A DNA stretch of 64,000 bases from JANQTF01 sp036835375 (GCA_036835375.1 DAITMB010000001.1:62001-126000); one strand, 5' to 3'; counted from the stretch's first letter, positions 40,190 through 50,065 are shown. Program-made: numbers and translations. The notes: generated by a model from the letters alone, not told the origin.

Positions 40190-40801
40190 ATGAAAATTTT
40201 GTGCGTAGGTAGGAACTATCAGGAACATGCCAGGGAATTGAATAATCCGGTTCCCACATCTCCGATTCTCTTCTTTAAGCCTGACACCGCCATCGTCAGG
40301 GAGAACAAAGATGTGTACTACCCTGCTTTCACTAGGAATCTGCACTTTGAGTGCGAAGTGGTGCTGAGAATTGGCAAAGAAGCTAAGCACGTAGAGGAAG
40401 CGTATGTGCTTGACTACATCGACGGCGTCGGCTTGGGGATTGATCTGACGGCGAGGGACTTACAGGACGAAATTAAGCAAAAAGGCCTACCTTGGACCCT
40501 CGCAAAAGGATTTGACGGTGCCGCTCCCATGTCCGTCATGTTAGATCCGGCAACATTGCCGCCACTGGATCAACTCCATTTTACCTGCGCTATCAATGGC
40601 ACTACCCGTCAGATCGGCCATACGGCTGATATGATATTTTCAGTGCCGGTGCTACTGTCATACATTACCCGGTTCATCACCTTAAAAAAAGGTGATCTTG
40701 TGTTTACCGGAACACCATCAGGCGTGGGTGCATTAGCAATCGGCGATCAGGTGGAAGGCTGGCTAGAGGGGAAAAAGATGCTCGATTTTCATGTTCGATA
40801 A
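40190..40801 (+). CDS. Fumarylacetoacetate hydrolase family protein
   Basis: A 203-residue FAH-fold enzyme, close in size to the FAHD1-type members. The metal-binding acids lie in FECEVVLRIG (Glu pair, about 53-55) and GIDLTARDLQ (Asp, about 83). FKPDTAIV, KGFDGAAPM and GDLVFTGTPSGVG are the other family blocks. Members hydrolyse or decarboxylate acylpyruvates such as oxaloacetate; the exact substrate is uncertain. The start is the ATG at 40190. The last 11 bases overlap the first of the M23 peptidase gene, so translation is probably coupled. Confidence 0.88.
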   Translation: MKILCVGRNYQEHARELNNPVPTSPILFFKPDTAIVRENKDVYYPAFTRNLHFECEVVLRIGKEAKHVEEAYVLDYIDGVGLGIDLTARDLQDEIKQKGLPWTLAKGFDGAAPMSVMLDPATLPPLDQLHFTCAINGTTRQIGHTADMIFSVPVLLSYITRFITLKKGDLVFTGTPSGVGALAIGDQVEGWLEGKKMLDFHVR

Positions 40802-42743
40802 AAAATGGTTAACGCCCCTCGTTGGCTTGGGCTTATTGCTACTCTTGGTCTCATTTAAGACGGAAGAGGCCAACTATGTATTTCCCCTCGACACCTACCG
40901 CGCACTCTCCGGAACTTTCGGAGAGCTTCGGTCCAACCACTTTCATTCAGGAATCGATCTGAAAACGGGCGGGAAGTCCGGCGCGCAGGTCAAAGCGATC
41001 GAAGATGGACACGTGTACCGAATATATGTGAGTCCTTTCGGTTATGGGAATGCGCTGTACCTACGCCATGCTGACGGCAACTTCTCGGTATATGCACACC
41101 TTTCTCGCTTTTCGCCAAAGGTGGAGGATTTTCTTCGCAATAAGCAGTACACTTCCAAGCGATTCAACCAAGACCTCTATCTCGCGGAAAATGAAATCCG
41201 CTTCGCTCGCGGCGAGCTGATTGCCTGGAGTGGCAATTCTGGTGGCTCGCTGGGGCCACATCTCCATTTTGAGATTCGCGATCCGCAGGAGCGAATCTTG
41301 AACCCTCTGCGCTGGTATCGAAATTCCCTCGAAGATACACGCCCCCCCGTCATTCAGTTGCTAGGGCTAGAGCCGCTAGACATGGACTCCCGCGTAGAAG
41401 GGACCTTTGACAAAAAAGTCTTTACTCCCCTAGGAGAGAATGGCCGATATCGCATTGATCAAGTCATCAGAATCAAAGGCCGCGTTGGAATTGAATATCA
41501 AGCCTTTGATCTTCTCAACGCAGCGGGAAACCATTGCGGAATCAATTATGCAAAACTAGACCTTGACGGCGACTTGCTCCACGAGTTTTCGTTGGAGAGA
41601 TACGCCTTCGACGAAAAGCGATACATCAACGTCCATTTTGATTACGGATATTATCAGCAGCGCCGCAAGAAAATGGAGCGGGCTTATGTCGAGCCGGGAA
41701 ATCGATTTCCCGCCAATCGACCCATCGCTGACCAAGGGCGGATCTTGTTGGAAGACGACGAGATCCATCAGCTCACCCTGACCTTAATGGATTTTCATGG
41801 AAATACTTCTACGCTCCAGCTTCGCGTGCAGCGGGATCAGCGATCTGAGTTGTTTCCCTCTACCCCTACATATTACGCTCAGCCAGAGTTGATCCATGAA
41901 GTAAGAAGAAATGTGCTGATTCTCCGCGCGAAAAAAGCTCACTCCAGTTACCGGGGGGGGCTGTTAGTAGAATCGATTTATGGGGATAAGTCTCGGCTCA
42001 TGCCTGCCTACATGATCGGGAGCGAAATGGTGTTTCTCTTACCCCTTGATCGCTATCGATTCCCGAAGACCATCGAAGATGAAATAGGACGCTGGCGCCA
42101 AGACTTTCAGTTTGTGGATGAATTGCTCCCTTTCCAAAATAACCTCATCGAGCAAGGAGGCCTGAAAGTATTTGTTCCGTACCAGGCTGTTTTTGATCGT
42201 GTGCCGCTAGAACTGAGCATTTCCCGAGGAGGTAGCGGTATCGGTGGAGAAGTATATCGAATAGGAAATCCATCCGTTCCGCTCTTCGAGCCTTTTTTGG
42301 TGAGCATTCAGCCACCCGAAAATTGGCAAGGACCGACCCTCGTCGTAGCTAGGAAGGCAGGGGACAAATGGAAATACGTGGGAGCAAGTCGGGGAGAAGG
42401 AGGGGAAATATTGGGATCCAGCTTGGAGTTCGGGGAATTTTGTCTCATGAGCGATGGGCAACCACCAGTGATCCACCCGACCAATTTTACCGACAATGCG
42501 CTGGTGGCTTCCACCCAAGATCGACTGACCCTTTCGATCAAGGATAATTTTTCGGAGGTGGACCATGAGACAATCTACGGGACTTTGGACGGGGAATGGG
42601 TCCTCTTTGAGTACGATTATCGGCCTGGAAGCATCACTTATCAATGGAAAGATCGTCCTGCACCAGGATGGCACGACCTCGAAATCACAGCCAGAGACCA
42701 AGCGGGAAACTTTGCCCAGAAGCGGTTTAGGATTCGATTCTGA
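40791..42743 (+). CDS. M23 family peptidase with large C-terminal extension
   Basis: The product has 650 residues. An N-terminal hydrophobic segment (about 8-21) is followed by an M23/LytM domain: His52 and Asp56 in HFHSGIDL, YVSPFGYGNALYLRHADG, and HLHFE at 157-161. Such enzymes cut peptidoglycan cross-links or activate amidases. The remaining 480 residues are beta-rich and possibly several Ig-like folds, ending in a domain with KRFRIRF; they probably bind a partner or the cell wall. The gene overlaps the FAH-family gene by 11 bp. A terminator on the opposite strand lies 80 bp beyond the stop, between this gene and porU. Confidence 0.88.
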   Translation: MFDKKWLTPLVGLGLLLLLVSFKTEEANYVFPLDTYRALSGTFGELRSNHFHSGIDLKTGGKSGAQVKAIEDGHVYRIYVSPFGYGNALYLRHADGNFSVYAHLSRFSPKVEDFLRNKQYTSKRFNQDLYLAENEIRFARGELIAWSGNSGGSLGPHLHFEIRDPQERILNPLRWYRNSLEDTRPPVIQLLGLEPLDMDSRVEGTFDKKVFTPLGENGRYRIDQVIRIKGRVGIEYQAFDLLNAAGNHCGINYAKLDLDGDLLHEFSLERYAFDEKRYINVHFDYGYYQQRRKKMERAYVEPGNRFPANRPIADQGRILLEDDEIHQLTLTLMDFHGNTSTLQLRVQRDQRSELFPSTPTYYAQPELIHEVRRNVLILRAKKAHSSYRGGLLVESIYGDKSRLMPAYMIGSEMVFLLPLDRYRFPKTIEDEIGRWRQDFQFVDELLPFQNNLIEQGGLKVFVPYQAVFDRVPLELSISRGGSGIGGEVYRIGNPSVPLFEPFLVSIQPPENWQGPTLVVARKAGDKWKYVGASRGEGGEILGSSLEFGEFCLMSDGQPPVIHPTNFTDNALVASTQDRLTLSIKDNFSEVDHETIYGTLDGEWVLFEYDYRPGSITYQWKDRPAPGWHDLEITARDQAGNFAQKRFRIRF

Positions 42744-42822
42744 AGCCAAGTGTTTAAAGCCAATCTAAAGTCAGTATTTCGCTCGTCGCAAATTCACCAT
42801 TTCCATACAGATCTACCAATTA

Positions 42823-42857
42823 AAAAAGCCTCTCCGAAATCGTTCGGAGAGGCTTTG
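42823..42857 (-). terminator. Terminator of porU
   Basis: On the minus strand AAAGCCTCTCCGAA and TTCGGAGAGGCTTT form a stem with loop CGAT, followed by TTTTAATTGG. It lies 31 bp after the porU stop, and may also stop plus-strand transcription from the M23 gene. Confidence 0.85.
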
Positions 42858-42887
42858 CACCTTCATGTCTTGCATGAATGAAACTGA

Positions 42888-45800
42888 TCAGGGCTTGACC
42901 AATACGAGGCGGCGGGCGGCGTGGACTTCTTGTCCTGTATCGGCATTGCGCAGGCGAACCTGATAAATATATAGACCATCGCTGACGGGCGAACCATTTT
43001 CATGCTTTCCATCCCAAGACAAATCGCGGTTGACATTTCCTCCAGCGACAAATTCGGTACGGATATTCTTGACTAACCTACCATCGACAGTGACGATGTC
43101 AATTTCCAGATCGAGGTTGTACCCTGCCTGATTGTGCCCCACGAGAAAGGTCGTATTGTCGGCCATGGGATTGGGATAATTGAGAATTTGATCTAAGGCC
43201 ATTCTCGCATCGTCTGTGACGATGAAGCGGGTCTCCGCTTCGCTTGGGTTATTGGCCACATCCCACACCCGAATTCTCAACGTATGCTCACCGAGGGACA
43301 AATCCCGAAGAAGATACCTGATAGTTCCGGACTTGTAGTTATTGACGTCGGCTTCATAGAAGTCATTCAGGATCAGAATGTTCGATTCTGCCTCGTCCAG
43401 TACAGCCGAAATCTCATGTCCTATGCCTGCCCCTGCGGTGTTGATCCCATTTTCATCGAATACCCGCGCATAGAGATAGGGGTTAGCGTCTGTGATACCA
43501 CCGTGTACCCACTGCTCATCATTGATGTAGAGCTGCACTTGAGGCCCTTCTGTATCGAGCACAGCGTCATTATCGGTACCACCGATGTATAAATTGTCGT
43601 AGTAGCCAGCTCCATCGGTTGAAGCGTCGTGAAAGTAGAGACTGATTTTCCCTTGTCCGTCTTCATAGGAAATATCGATGGGCACGACAAATGAAAAGCG
43701 GAAAGTCCCATTCTCCACCGTAGCCTTCCCACTAAAAATTCGGTTTTTTTGCCACGAAAATGGAAACTTAGACAAGCGTGTTACAAAGACATTAGGTTTG
43801 TCGAACACCGTGACATCCATCTCCCCCTGGAAAGAGGGAAGGGCCACACCTAGTTCATTTTCGATAATTCCTTCAACCTCTACTCTTCCAAGCGAGCGCA
43901 GCGAATCAAGCTCTCCCTCAACGATAGGCTCACCGTTGAAGTGGGTGATGCGGGCACGATAGCGAGGATAATTGAGCGTAAGGCCCGGATCCCCCAAGAG
44001 CGTGAAATTCCGAGAATTGATATTGGCCAATCTAAAGCTTGTATTTTTGGTGCGCATCATCACCTCGCCTACGGTAGGCATGCGACCTGCCAGACTGTCA
44101 AAGCGAAATACTTCCCGGTAAAAATTTTCATTGAGCACCCTGTTTCCAGTAGTGTACACCAAGCGCACTGTGGTGAAGAGGGCAATGGCGCCTACTTCGG
44201 GGGCCATTGTTAGAAGTTCTGCACCGGATCTCACCACTGGATCGTCATAGCGCCCAAATTCACAGGTAGCTGTGATGACTGCCGGGGTTCTGAACTTGTT
44301 TTTCATCTGAGGGATGTCAGAGTTTTCGAGAATTTTGCCCTCCGACCAAGCTGTTTCTCCGCCATGACCAGAATAGTTCAAGATCAAAGAACCTGCATCA
44401 AATGCCTCCAACAAGGCTGTTCGGCCAGCGGGAAATCTCGTGAGTCCATTCTGAGGGATCAGCGGATAGTTGTCCATGTAGATTTTATCCACATTATAGG
44501 AAGGATCCGCATTTTTGATAAAGGCGTCCATGTCATTGGCTGCCTTGACGTGAAGGCTCCCTTCTCCCTCTTTGTGGTCGGCTACCAACACAATCCTGCT
44601 TCGCCAGTCTCCGAAATACTGGGCATCGGGATTGGTGACATAATTGATGATTTTGTCCACGATGATCTTGGCCTGCTCGACATTCTCGATGGGCAATCGA
44701 CCGATGGCTGCATCCAACGTATTGATCTCCGCTGTTCCATCTCCAAAAATGCCGGATGCTTCTCCCCAGAAACCCTCGTGATCTTCCAGTAAAACAAAAA
44801 AATCGTCGCTGGTGAAGGAAGAGGGAGGCAGCCAAGAATTGCGGCTTTGGTAGGTGGGGACATAGTTCGTGCTATTGTCAAAGTTGGGCCTCACATATTT
44901 GTAGATGTAAGTCCCGTCACCAAACATGTTTACATAGCCGGGCGCTACCCCACTGGACCGAACCCAAAACATCCGGATGAAGTCGCGAATGGCGGTGACG
45001 TCTTGCCTTCCGCCCGAAAATTCGTGGTAAATCTCTTCTGGCGTCACGACGGCTGTGCTGCGGCCATAAAATGTTTCATGAAAAGTGGCCAAGCGCTGTG
45101 CTTCCGCACGAAATTGTGCTCCGCTGATGATGAGATAGTCCACAATTGGCAAGCCGTGAAGGTCTTGGTTTTTCACAGGCTCAAAGCTGAGAGCAACGGG
45201 CATCGGGGCGCTAAAAGCCAGCAGAGTTGTGGCGGCTGTTTCTGCGGAAAGGGCGAGCTGAGCCACATTCCCATTGAGGGAATAAGGAATGGATTGGGGA
45301 TGAAGTGGATCTCGGACGTCCCACAAGCGGTAGGTACTGTTCATGCCCGCGATGCTGAGCCCGGCTACTTGTCCAGCACTACTGATCTTGTCAGCCATGC
45401 GAAAGACCGCTATTTGGCGGCCTCTGGTATCATATTGAGCGTCATATTCTACTTCAATCCAGTCGAGCCAACCTTCCGAAAGGCTGGAGCCGCTTCGATC
45501 AAAGGCAAGTTTTACGCGGATGGAGTCAGTGGTAGAAAGTGCGCTTACAGGAACCAAGAAGCTCCCCGTTCCCCGATTGTACCGAGTGTTTTCAGTGCTA
45601 CCGATGTTCACCTTTCCTACCTGTACATTTCCGAGGACGTTGTTGCCGATGGAGGCTTGGAAAGAAGTATTTACATCACTTCTGGCAACGACATGAAACC
45701 GAATTCGCACCAGACCATCAGGGTGGGCAGCGAAAAGGGGGAAAGAAAAAGTACGGTCGAGTACAGGAGAATCAAATTTTTCTCCCAGCCACAGACGACC

Positions 45801-46355
45801 AGATTTGATCAGGTTTTCAAAATCCCTTTCATGGTAATAAACTTCTCGATGCTGGGTCGAGGTATAAGTGGCTGGTCCAGGATCAGCGGCGGTGAGGATT
45901 CGTTTGCCCGGCTCCTGCCCTACACGGAGGTAGTAATAGCTCGTATCTGCGTAGAGATTGAATTCATGTTCATGCTGTTCTGATTCACTGAGATAGCGCA
46001 TCCCGTGGGGCCCTTGAGCATAGAATAACACTCGGTCATTCGCATCAAAAGATCCATCTGCTTCACCGGTGACTTCAATCGAAATCTCGGGAAGGTCATC
46101 TGGACGCGAGCGTGCATTCTCTTGAGGAAGCATACCACCTGGGCGACCAAACATCTGAATGTTGCGGGGGTCAATCTGATTAGGTTCAAACCCTGCATTT
46201 CTCAAAAAGGCAGCATCAAGCGCGTAAGCACCGTCCTGAGCAATCGGAATTCGAATCCATTTGCCACTGCTCAGGACAGAATGGTCAGCATACTCCTGTG
46301 ACCACCCCAGCAGCGACCATGTGGCGAAGAAGCCGATGAATAGGAAATGTTTCAT
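42888..46355 (-). CDS. porU: Type IX secretion system sortase PorU
   Basis: The cysteine protease that removes C-terminal signals from T9SS cargo and joins the cargo to lipopolysaccharide at the cell surface. At 1155 residues it is nearly the length of the Porphyromonas gingivalis protein. It has a signal peptide (KHFLFIGFFATWSLLGWSQ), a long beta-rich N-domain, then the gingipain-type C25 core. That core holds the catalytic His664 in NYSGHGGETAW and Cys698 in TATCEFGRYD, near the Cys690 reported for P. gingivalis. The C-terminus (about 1055-1155, from LNYPNPM) is a FlgD-like/T9SS-type domain. The start at 46355 is the ATG of the signal peptide. No other T9SS component (PorV, PorT, SprA, gldKLMN) is visible in the window. 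Confidence 0.93.
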   Translation of the reverse strand: MKHFLFIGFFATWSLLGWSQEYADHSVLSSGKWIRIPIAQDGAYALDAAFLRNAGFEPNQIDPRNIQMFGRPGGMLPQENARSRPDDLPEISIEVTGEADGSFDANDRVLFYAQGPHGMRYLSESEQHEHEFNLYADTSYYYLRVGQEPGKRILTAADPGPATYTSTQHREVYYHERDFENLIKSGRLWLGEKFDSPVLDRTFSFPLFAAHPDGLVRIRFHVVARSDVNTSFQASIGNNVLGNVQVGKVNIGSTENTRYNRGTGSFLVPVSALSTTDSIRVKLAFDRSGSSLSEGWLDWIEVEYDAQYDTRGRQIAVFRMADKISSAGQVAGLSIAGMNSTYRLWDVRDPLHPQSIPYSLNGNVAQLALSAETAATTLLAFSAPMPVALSFEPVKNQDLHGLPIVDYLIISGAQFRAEAQRLATFHETFYGRSTAVVTPEEIYHEFSGGRQDVTAIRDFIRMFWVRSSGVAPGYVNMFGDGTYIYKYVRPNFDNSTNYVPTYQSRNSWLPPSSFTSDDFFVLLEDHEGFWGEASGIFGDGTAEINTLDAAIGRLPIENVEQAKIIVDKIINYVTNPDAQYFGDWRSRIVLVADHKEGEGSLHVKAANDMDAFIKNADPSYNVDKIYMDNYPLIPQNGLTRFPAGRTALLEAFDAGSLILNYSGHGGETAWSEGKILENSDIPQMKNKFRTPAVITATCEFGRYDDPVVRSGAELLTMAPEVGAIALFTTVRLVYTTGNRVLNENFYREVFRFDSLAGRMPTVGEVMMRTKNTSFRLANINSRNFTLLGDPGLTLNYPRYRARITHFNGEPIVEGELDSLRSLGRVEVEGIIENELGVALPSFQGEMDVTVFDKPNVFVTRLSKFPFSWQKNRIFSGKATVENGTFRFSFVVPIDISYEDGQGKISLYFHDASTDGAGYYDNLYIGGTDNDAVLDTEGPQVQLYINDEQWVHGGITDANPYLYARVFDENGINTAGAGIGHEISAVLDEAESNILILNDFYEADVNNYKSGTIRYLLRDLSLGEHTLRIRVWDVANNPSEAETRFIVTDDARMALDQILNYPNPMADNTTFLVGHNQAGYNLDLEIDIVTVDGRLVKNIRTEFVAGGNVNRDLSWDGKHENGSPVSDGLYIYQVRLRNADTGQEVHAARRLVLVKP

Positions 46356-46591
46356 GAGGTCTATCAACTTTGGGAGGAAAGGGGAGAGAAAGAATGTGGG
46401 AGACCGAAAGACCAAAGCCCAATTAGCTGTCACTTAGCCGTTCGCCCCAGCAGCATACTATTCATGCTCAACAGCATAAAAATTTACGGAAAAGATCCTG
46501 AAGGAAGATCTGCTGGAAGCATATAGCAAGGACCCATTCAACAACTAATTTCATATTTTCCCTATGCAGTTGCAGGGTAAAAATGAGGTAC

Positions 46592-46696
46592 TCAGGCCTT
46601 GAGGTACTTCACAAAATAGTAAATCGTGATTAGAAGCAGGAAGATGACGCCAGCGAGCAAGCCAGCAATGGACATCATATTTTGTAGAAAATCCAT
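46592..46696 (-). CDS. Possible 34-residue single-pass membrane protein
   Basis: A short frame upstream of porU on the same strand: MDFLQNMMSIAGLLAGVIFLLL is followed by an aromatic interface (YYFVKYLKA). One membrane span with a basic C-terminal end is typical of small membrane proteins. The start codon is preceded by no strong ribosome site, and I recognise no family. It could be real or a random hydrophobic frame. The rest of the interval 46434-46902 holds no other gene that I can see. Confidence 0.35.
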   Translation of the reverse strand: MDFLQNMMSIAGLLAGVIFLLLITIYYFVKYLKA

Positions 46697-46902
46697 AAAA
46701 GGTAAAGAATCAATAGGTGAATAGGCAATATACACAAACGGAAACGAAGTAAGCCTCCGATGGTTTGTGGGAAATCGCCTTATGTATGGGGAGCGACAGA
46801 ATGGCAGGAATTCCAAGTTAGGTATATTCCAATATTGCGTAGTAAAATTTAAACCCTCCCTGGATCTTTGAGTCATCAAGCTCTAAGAAAAAAAAATTAA
46901 AC

Positions 46903-47496
46903 ATGAACATCCTCTCTGCTCGATTGATCCCGGTGCTACTACTCCCAGGCCTTATCTTTGCGCAGCCTAGTCCAAACGGACCTTTCGTCCATGTGGAATC
47001 TTACGAATCTATCACCGCACTGGGGCCGACACTCCAAGAAGAATTAGAATACCAAAATTGGGAGCGCCTTGGCGGCATTGACGTGTCAAACGATCGCGCA
47101 CAGCTATTCGAGTGCGTCGTCGAAACGGAAGAAACTTTTCTTCTATTTCCAGAAGAAGAATTATTGCTGGAGCATCTGCTCGATGAAGTGGAGTTGGAGG
47201 CCGAGTACTTGGCCTTGATCAGCGAATATCGTTTGGTGGCAGCCTATGGCCTCCTCAGCGAAGAAGTCAAAGATCCAGAGTGGGAGGGAGCCGAACATAT
47301 CCTTGGCCGAGAGTCCACGCTACAACAAATAGAACTGGGGCTGCTGGCAAAGCACCTGTCTCACCTCCAAGCAGAATTGGCTGGTTTAGGTCAAGAAATT
47401 CCGGACTGGAATGCCTCACAAGCCCACGCGACGCTCGCTACCGAGACAGAGGCCGCTAAATGGATGCTACAAGTAGAGCCGAACTCATCTAGATGA
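46903..47496 (+). CDS. Secreted acidic protein of unknown function
   Basis: A 197-residue exported protein with a clear signal peptide (MNILSARLIPVLLLPGLIFAQ). The mature part is strongly acidic and mainly helical, with runs of Glu and Leu such as FPEEELLLEHLLDEVELEAEY. No cysteine pattern, no repeats and no recognisable family; the helices could form a coiled coil. It stands alone: the porU side is divergent, and a strong hairpin follows about 115 bp after the stop. I cannot assign a function. The start ATG at 46903 is the only reasonable one. Confidence 0.6.
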   Translation: MNILSARLIPVLLLPGLIFAQPSPNGPFVHVESYESITALGPTLQEELEYQNWERLGGIDVSNDRAQLFECVVETEETFLLFPEEELLLEHLLDEVELEAEYLALISEYRLVAAYGLLSEEVKDPEWEGAEHILGRESTLQQIELGLLAKHLSHLQAELAGLGQEIPDWNASQAHATLATETEAAKWMLQVEPNSSR

Positions 47497-47609
47497 TCTC
47501 GCTTTCGTGGCATAATTCCAGATACATTTTCACAAGTCTGCTTCCTATAATTCTCACACAACCATCTCAACGTACGCGCTAGTTGGCGCAATCAAAGTAT
47601 ATGCTACTG

Positions 47610-47647
47610 ACTCTCTCAGAGGGGCAATCCTGCCCCGCTGAGAGAGT
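47610..47647. terminator. Long stable hairpin in the 305-bp gap after the acidic-protein gene
   Basis: ACTCTCTCAG-A-GGGGCA / TGCCCC-G-CTGAGAGAGT forms a 16-bp stem with one mismatch and a 4-nt loop. It is followed by TTTCCTTAT on the plus strand, a weak U-run. A terminator for the secreted acidic-protein gene is likely. The rest of 47497-47801 shows no gene. Confidence 0.5.
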
Positions 47648-47801
47648 TTCCTTATACATTCGTCGGTAACGCCGCTCAAAGGCATGGCCTTGAGGTGAGT
47701 GAAAGCCATAGATCATAGTCTTTTGGTAAATTGAAGCTAATACAACGTACACAAGCAGCCGAGGCACTATTCAAGGGTTCCTTTGCCTATTCCACTCGCA
47801 T

Positions 47802-48317
47802 ATGAGACCCAATCCAAGGAAAATTTGTTATCGTGGGGCGCTTCTGTCAGCCGTCTTCGCAGCCAATGTGTTGCAAATATTTGCTCAGCCTTTCGCTAAT
47901 GAAGTCTTGCTTGGGCGCATGGTGGAAAAGCACCTGACCCAGCTCGGTCCGTTGAATAGCATTTCCGTCATGGGTAGCAGTGCATGGCTCCCGCCAATAA
48001 AGTCAGATACGGCCTCCGTCCTAAGCTATCAGATCGGGGTTCCCTCGATCAAGTATGACGCCCATCAGCAAGGGATGTATCTGCGACGCATTATGCTCCC
48101 CTTGCTGCTTGTTCGTCAAGATCAATCTCAGCCCGATACCCTGCGCTATGTCGACACCCTCAGTTACCGCCAACTACGGCAAGTGTTGCGGCGTAGTGCG
48201 GATGAATTTCGGGGAGAAGATCCTAGCTTCCGCGGAAAATGGCTTATTCCCTTGACCTCCATTTCACTCGGCACGGGGATTACCGTGGCATTATTTTACC
48301 TTCGTAGCAGAAGATGA
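47802..48317 (+). CDS. Exported protein with C-terminal membrane anchor, unknown
   Basis: The product has 171 residues: an N-terminal signal-like stretch (KICYRGALLSAVFAANVLQIFAQP) and a C-terminal hydrophobic segment (IPLTSISLGTGITVALFYLRSRR) ending in Arg residues, so it may be anchored at its C-terminus. Between them lie mostly polar residues with a conserved-looking SISVMGSSAWLP. I recognise no family. Its last four bases overlap the start of the Big_5-type lipoprotein gene (ATGA), so the two are translationally coupled and probably work together. Confidence 0.65.
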   Translation: MRPNPRKICYRGALLSAVFAANVLQIFAQPFANEVLLGRMVEKHLTQLGPLNSISVMGSSAWLPPIKSDTASVLSYQIGVPSIKYDAHQQGMYLRRIMLPLLLVRQDQSQPDTLRYVDTLSYRQLRQVLRRSADEFRGEDPSFRGKWLIPLTSISLGTGITVALFYLRSRR

Positions 48318-50065
48318 AAAAAATCTGCACCTATCTATCCTGGTCGCTTGTGGCGCTGTTCTTTTGGAATGGATGCGCTCAAGAGCTGTCACCTACGGGC
48401 GGCGAGCGTGAAAAAATCCCGCCCTCCGTCGTCAAGACTAATCCACCCAACGAAACCCTGAATGTCAGGAAAGGGGAGGTAAAATTTTTCTTTAGCGAGG
48501 CAGTTCGAAAGCCAGATCCCTCCAAAGACATTTTCATTTCGCCATTTGTCTCCCGACCGAAAGTGGTGCTGAGTGACAACGGACGCAAGGTGACCATCAA
48601 GATCGAAGGAGACCTACTCGATAGCACGACCTATGTCATCACGCTCAATGGCATCAGAGACGTAAATGAAGGCAATCAAATCGCCGAACCTTATATTCTT
48701 GCTTTCAGCACTGGCAACCAGCTGGATAGCATGGAATTGCAGGGAAAAATATTAGATCCTTCTGGGAAGCCGGTCAAAGATATGCTTGCGCTGCTCTACA
48801 TTTCTGACTCTGTGCTAGGCAACAACATCCTCCGCAAGCGACCGACCTATTTGTCACGCAGCGATGAGCAGGGGGCTTTTTCTTTCAAATTTCTTAAGGC
48901 TGGGAACTATCGGGTGTTTGGTGTCACAGACACCGATGGCTCCAACAGCTACAGTCAGCCGAATGAAGTCGTTGCGATCACCGCAGATTCTGTGATTATG
49001 TTGACAGGAGATAGTTCCGATGCTGCTGTCCTTGCACTGACGTCTTTCGTCGTGGATGAAACAGCGCCTTCTCTTCGGCGATTTTTTTGGACCAATGGAA
49101 GCACCCTTGCGGTGCAGCTCAGCGAGGCCATCCGATTGTCGTCGCTGAAGCTTTTTGCCACGGACACCCTTCGCTCCGACACGACCGACATCCTCGTCAC
49201 GGCCTACGTTCCCGGCACAGAGAAAGAAGTCTGGGTACACTTCCCAGCAGGACCGAGTTGGATGGACCTACATTTTGTTGGACTGGCTGACTCAATGGGC
49301 AACACGGCCGACACGATTCTAAGAATCAGGCCAGATCGACGGCGAGATTGGAAAAGCCCTATAGAGGTAAAGCCCCGGTTGAAATTGGAACTGCCCGCTG
49401 TTGAGTTTTTGCCAGGTAGGCATATCACTGACGAAGACCGTCAGTGGTTTGCACTCACGGATACATCTAGCTTTGATAGCATTCGCCAGACGTTTACTAT
49501 CGAATGGCAACCGGATGGGATCTGGCAGCGAATCACACCCTTAGAAAAAGAGGCAACAGGAATTCCGTTGATGTTGCGTGTCGACGGAACTTTTTTCTAT
49601 GGCGCAGATAGTACAGCCGCTGACACCGTGTTCACATATCCCGTCCCTTGGCTTCAACTTGATGCTTATGGCACCCTCACCGGGACCTTGATTCCGGACT
49701 CAACGTGGGAAGGGCCTTTGGTCATTCACATGCTGGGGCCTGATAATGCTACCGTTGCGCGGACAATCACGGACACGATCTTTTCCTTTCAAAATCTCCT
49801 GCCAGGAGAATATTCTTTTCGCGTCCTCTATGATGAAGATGGCAATGGAATTCCCAGCACTGGAAGCCTTCGTAAGCAACGACTCCCAGAGCGTACAAAA
49901 TTGTTGCCGGAGAAAATAACTATCCGAGCTAACTGGGATTTCGAAGATCACATCGTAGATCTCAACCAGCAAGCGCCGCCGCCTGCACCACCAGTCACAG
50001 AGGGGGAAGCGGGAAAACAAGAAGGGCCGACTTCGCTCAATCGCCGACCCGGCACAGGTCCTTGA
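48314..50065 (+). CDS. Ig-like (Big_5-type) lipoprotein
   Basis: A lipoprotein of 583 residues (MKKICTYLSWSLVALFFWNGC, lipid-modified Cys at about 21). Residues about 25-135 match the Bacteroidota SbsA-type Ig domain: PTGGEREKIPPSVVKTNPPNETLNV, VKFFFSEAV, LDSTTYVITLNGIRDVNEGNQ, YILAFSTG. A carboxypeptidase-regulatory-like beta-sandwich follows (about 140-220: LQGKILDPSGKPVKDMLALL, FKFLKAGNYRVFGVTDTDG). More beta-rich domains complete the protein, and the C-terminus is Pro/Gly-rich and disordered. It probably sits at the outer membrane; function unknown. It overlaps the previous gene by 4 bp, and the helicase gene begins 31 bp after its stop. Confidence 0.85.
   Translation: MKKICTYLSWSLVALFFWNGCAQELSPTGGEREKIPPSVVKTNPPNETLNVRKGEVKFFFSEAVRKPDPSKDIFISPFVSRPKVVLSDNGRKVTIKIEGDLLDSTTYVITLNGIRDVNEGNQIAEPYILAFSTGNQLDSMELQGKILDPSGKPVKDMLALLYISDSVLGNNILRKRPTYLSRSDEQGAFSFKFLKAGNYRVFGVTDTDGSNSYSQPNEVVAITADSVIMLTGDSSDAAVLALTSFVVDETAPSLRRFFWTNGSTLAVQLSEAIRLSSLKLFATDTLRSDTTDILVTAYVPGTEKEVWVHFPAGPSWMDLHFVGLADSMGNTADTILRIRPDRRRDWKSPIEVKPRLKLELPAVEFLPGRHITDEDRQWFALTDTSSFDSIRQTFTIEWQPDGIWQRITPLEKEATGIPLMLRVDGTFFYGADSTAADTVFTYPVPWLQLDAYGTLTGTLIPDSTWEGPLVIHMLGPDNATVARTITDTIFSFQNLLPGEYSFRVLYDEDGNGIPSTGSLRKQRLPERTKLLPEKITIRANWDFEDHIVDLNQQAPPPAPPVTEGEAGKQEGPTSLNRRPGTGP

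Noticed and set aside
44847..45983. Plus-strand frame of 378 codons opposite porU
   Set aside because: Antisense shadow; porU is certain from its catalytic residues.
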